Origin: Brevibacillus fulvus
GTDB taxonomy: Bacteria > Bacillota > Bacilli > Brevibacillales > Brevibacillaceae
Direction: 5' to 3'
Length of the DNA: 64,000 bases
Assembly: GCF_016908525.1 (NCBI RefSeq)
Contig: NZ_JAFBEB010000002.1
Coordinates: forward strand, 186,001-250,000
The notes under the pieces were generated by a model, which saw nothing but the letters and a program-made list of their open reading frames with translations, was not told the origin of the DNA and did no database searches. Below are positions 61,814 to 64,000 of this stretch, in pieces. The stretch's first letter is position 1; the number at the start of each line of letters is the position of its first letter. The translations under genes were made by a program, and so were the position numbers.

Positions 61814-64000
61814 ATGGCTATCGATTACAGCAAAACTTTGAATCTGCCGAAGACCGAGTTTCCGATGAGAGGAAATTTGCCGACCCGGGAACCGGAAGTC
61901 CAAAAATGGTGGGAAGAAATCGACATTTACAAAAAAGTTCAAGAGCGAACTTCCGGCCGGCCGATGTTTATTTTGCATGATGGTCCGCCGTACGCCAATG
62001 GCGACATTCATATCGGGCACGCTTTGAACAAAATTTTGAAAGACTTTATCGTGCGCTACAAATCGATGGCAGGATTCAACGCCCCGTACGTTCCCGGCTG
62101 GGACACCCACGGCCTGCCGATTGAGCAAGCGATTATCAACGCGCAAGGACTGGATCGCCGCAATATTGAAGTCAACGATTTCCGTCAACGCTGCGAGGAG
62201 TATGCCTGGAGTTATATCGACAAACAGCGCGACCAGTTTAAACGGCTGGGCGTACGCGGCGACTGGGAAAATCCATATGTCACGCTGAAACCGGAATACG
62301 AAGCGCGACAAATTAAGGTTTTCGGGGAAATGGCCAAAAAAGGCTACATCTACAAAGGTTTGCGTTGTGTCTACTGGTCGCCTTCTTCGGAAACGGCTTT
62401 GGCTGACGCTGAAATCGAATATAAAGATAAACGCTCTCCGTCCATCTATGTGAGTTTTATGGTCAAGGACGGCAAGGGCAAGCTGGATAACGAAACCGGC
62501 GTCGTCATCTGGACGACCACGCCATGGACCATCCCGGCCAACCTGGCGATTTCCATCCATCCCGAATTTGCGTACAGCGTCGTAAAAGCGGACGGCAAAA
62601 AATATATGCTGGCCAGCGGTTTGCTGGAAGCGGCAGCGAAAGAAATCGGCTGGGAACAGGTCGAAGTGTTGCAAACCTTTACAGGGGCGGAACTGGAAGG
62701 GGTTGTCACCAAGCACCCGTTTTATGACCGTGAATCGCCATTGCTCTTAGGGGAACACGTGACACTGGATGCCGGTACCGGTTGTGTCCATACTGCTCCT
62801 GGTCACGGGGAAGATGACTTTAATATCGGAGCCAAATACGGTCTGGGCGTCCTTTGCCCGGTCGACCATGAAGGAAAAATGACCAGTGAAGCGCCTGGCT
62901 TTGAAGGATTGTTTTATGATGATGCCAACAAACCGATTACGGAAAAATTGAATGAAGTCGGCGCGTTGCTGAAACTGAAATTTATCACGCACTCGTACCC
63001 GCATGACTGGCGGACGAAAAAACCGGTCATTTACCGGGCTACCGAGCAATGGTTTGCTTCGATCGACGGTTTCCGTCAGCAAATGCTCGATGAGATCAAA
63101 AAGGTAAAATGGCTGCCGCATTGGGGAGAAACCCGCCTGGCCAACATGATCGCCGACCGCGGTGACTGGTGTATTTCCCGTCAACGTGTCTGGGGTGTGC
63201 CGATTCCGATCTTTTATTGCAAGCATTGCAACGAACCGATCATCAACGATACGACGATCAATCACATTGCCGATCTGTTCCGCAAAGAAGGTTCCAAAGC
63301 CTGGTTTGCCAAAGAGGTTAAAGAACTGGTACCGGCAGGATTGACTTGTCCAAAATGCGGCGCGGATGAATTCCGCAAAGAGACCGACATCATGGATGTA
63401 TGGTTCGATTCTGGCTCCAGCCATGAAGCTGTTTTGGCGGAACGCGACGATTTGACTCGCCCGGCCGATTTGTACCTGGAAGGTTCAGACCAATACCGCG
63501 GCTGGTTTAACTCATCGCTTTCCACTTCGGTAGCCGTCTACGGACATGCACCGTACAAGTCCGTATTAAGCCATGGCTTTACCCTTGATGGAGAAGGACG
63601 CAAAATGTCCAAATCGCTAGGGAACACCATCGTCCCGCAAGAAGTAATCGATAAGTTGGGTGCGGACATCTTGCGGTTGTGGGTCGCTTCCGTCGATTAT
63701 CAAGCGGATGTGCGCATTTCCGATGCGATTTTGGCGCAAATCGCCGAGGTTTACCGGAAGATCCGCAATACGTTCCGGTTCTTGCTCGGCAACCTGGATG
63801 GATTTGATTACGCCAAAGATCAAGTCAGCTATGCGCAACTGGGCGAATTGGATCAATTTATCCTCGCTCGGGCAGCAAAAGTGGTCAAGCGTGTGCGCAA
63901 AGCTTATGACGAATACCAGTTCCATACGGTATTCCACACGATTCATAATTTCTGCACGATCGACCTGTCTGCTTTCTATTTGGACATTTGCAAGGATCGC
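61814..64000 (+). CDS. ileS: Isoleucyl-tRNA synthetase (3' end beyond window)
   Basis: 729 residues from ATG 61814 (AGGAG upstream), open to the window end; the full protein should be about 920. Class I signatures: HIGH at residues 66-69 in [11 protein letters not shown] and KMSKS at 597 on. The editing domain has [16 protein letters not shown] and the [15 protein letters not shown] stretch. Expression is controlled by the T-box. It follows divIVA as in B. subtilis. Confidence 0.98.
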   Translation, partial: MAIDYSKTLNLPKTEFPMRGNLPTREPEVQKWWEEIDIYKKVQERTSGRPMFILHDGPPYANGDIHIGHALNKILKDFIVRYKSMAGFNAPYVPGWDTHGLPIEQAIINAQGLDRRNIEVNDFRQRCEEYAWSYIDKQRDQFKRLGVRGDWENPYVTLKPEYEARQIKVFGEMAKKGYIYKGLRCVYWSPSSETALADAEIEYKDKRSPSIYVSFMVKDGKGKLDNETGVVIWTTTPWTIPANLAISIHPEFAYSVVKADGKKYMLASGLLEAAAKEIGWEQVEVLQTFTGAELEGVVTKHPFYDRESPLLLGEHVTLDAGTGCVHTAPGHGEDDFNIGAKYGLGVLCPVDHEGKMTSEAPGFEGLFYDDANKPITEKLNEVGALLKLKFITHSYPHDWRTKKPVIYRATEQWFASIDGFRQQMLDEIKKVKWLPHWGETRLANMIADRGDWCISRQRVWGVPIPIFYCKHCNEPIINDTTINHIADLFRKEGSKAWFAKEVKELVPAGLTCPKCGADEFRKETDIMDVWFDSGSSHEAVLAERDDLTRPADLYLEGSDQYRGWFNSSLSTSVAVYGHAPYKSVLSHGFTLDGEGRKMSKSLGNTIVPQEVIDKLGADILRLWVASVDYQADVRISDAILAQIAEVYRKIRNTFRFLLGNLDGFDYAKDQVSYAQLGELDQFILARAAKVVKRVRKAYDEYQFHTVFHTIHNFCTIDLSAFYLDICKDR

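Noticed and set aside
1-64000. tRNA or rRNA genes, CRISPR arrays, insertion sequences, prophage
   Set aside because: Looked for by eye; no cloverleaf-like, repeat-spacer or transposase signals were seen. A tRNAscan or ISfinder search would settle this.

Overview
The window is chromosomal core DNA of an endospore-forming, bacillithiol-making member of the Bacillales. It carries the sporulation genes spoVD, spoVE, spoIIGA, sigE and sigG, an RsfA-type regulator, two YhcN/YlaJ spore lipoproteins and bshC. It also has an S-layer-homology protein, a T-box leader and strong AGGAGG-type ribosome sites with many GTG/TTG starts. Base composition is near balanced. The gene order resembles Bacillus subtilis blocks (typA-ylaH...ylaJ-ylaK; yqgX...yqgY-yqgZ; ylbO-ylbP-ylbQ; bshC-mraZ-dcw-sigE-sigG-ylm-divIVA-ileS), but ahcY, the S-layer-type protein and murA inside the dcw cluster point to a Paenibacillaceae-like lineage such as Brevibacillus. 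The genus is inference only.

Layout. 1-9000: a truncated Orn/Lys/Arg decarboxylase on the minus strand, several small conserved genes (DUF1054, DUF4446), speD with a structured leader, a spore lipoprotein, and a minus-strand pair that look like eroded TldD/PmbA proteins. 9000-19000: typA and ylaH, a large acidic secreted protein, DUF5665, a flavin-oxidase-like protein, an aldo/keto reductase, ylaJ, the PhoH-family ylaK and two unrecognised genes. 19000-24000: a metallo-beta-lactamase-fold hydrolase, a secreted coiled-coil protein, a MidA-type methyltransferase, DUF2626, and a SufR-like regulator divergent from an Spx/MgsR-family gene with a perfect palindrome over the promoter. 24000-34500: rsfA-like ylbO, ylbP, panE, DUF3397, an XRE-cupin regulator, bshC, an SLH protein, then an amino-acid permease, a LysR regulator and ahcY.

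34500-64000 is the division and cell-wall cluster: mraZ, rsmH, ftsL, pbpB, spoVD, murE, mraY, murD, spoVE, murB, murA, divIB, two DUF881 genes, sbp, ftsA, ftsZ, spoIIGA, sigE, sigG, ylmC, pgeF, ylmE, sepF, ylmG, ylmH, divIVA, and the start of ileS behind an isoleucine T-box. These genes make lipid II precursors, build the septal peptidoglycan synthases, assemble the Z ring and switch on the mother-cell and forespore sigma factors. murG, normally between spoVE and murB, is absent here; a terminator occupies that junction.

No tRNA, rRNA, CRISPR, insertion sequence or prophage was seen. The most useful new observations are regulatory: GTGG repeats before mraZ, a 22-bp-spaced spoIIG-type promoter, a sigma-H-like promoter before ftsA, and the palindrome between the SufR-like and Spx-like genes. 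The TldD-like pair is the most unusual coding content.
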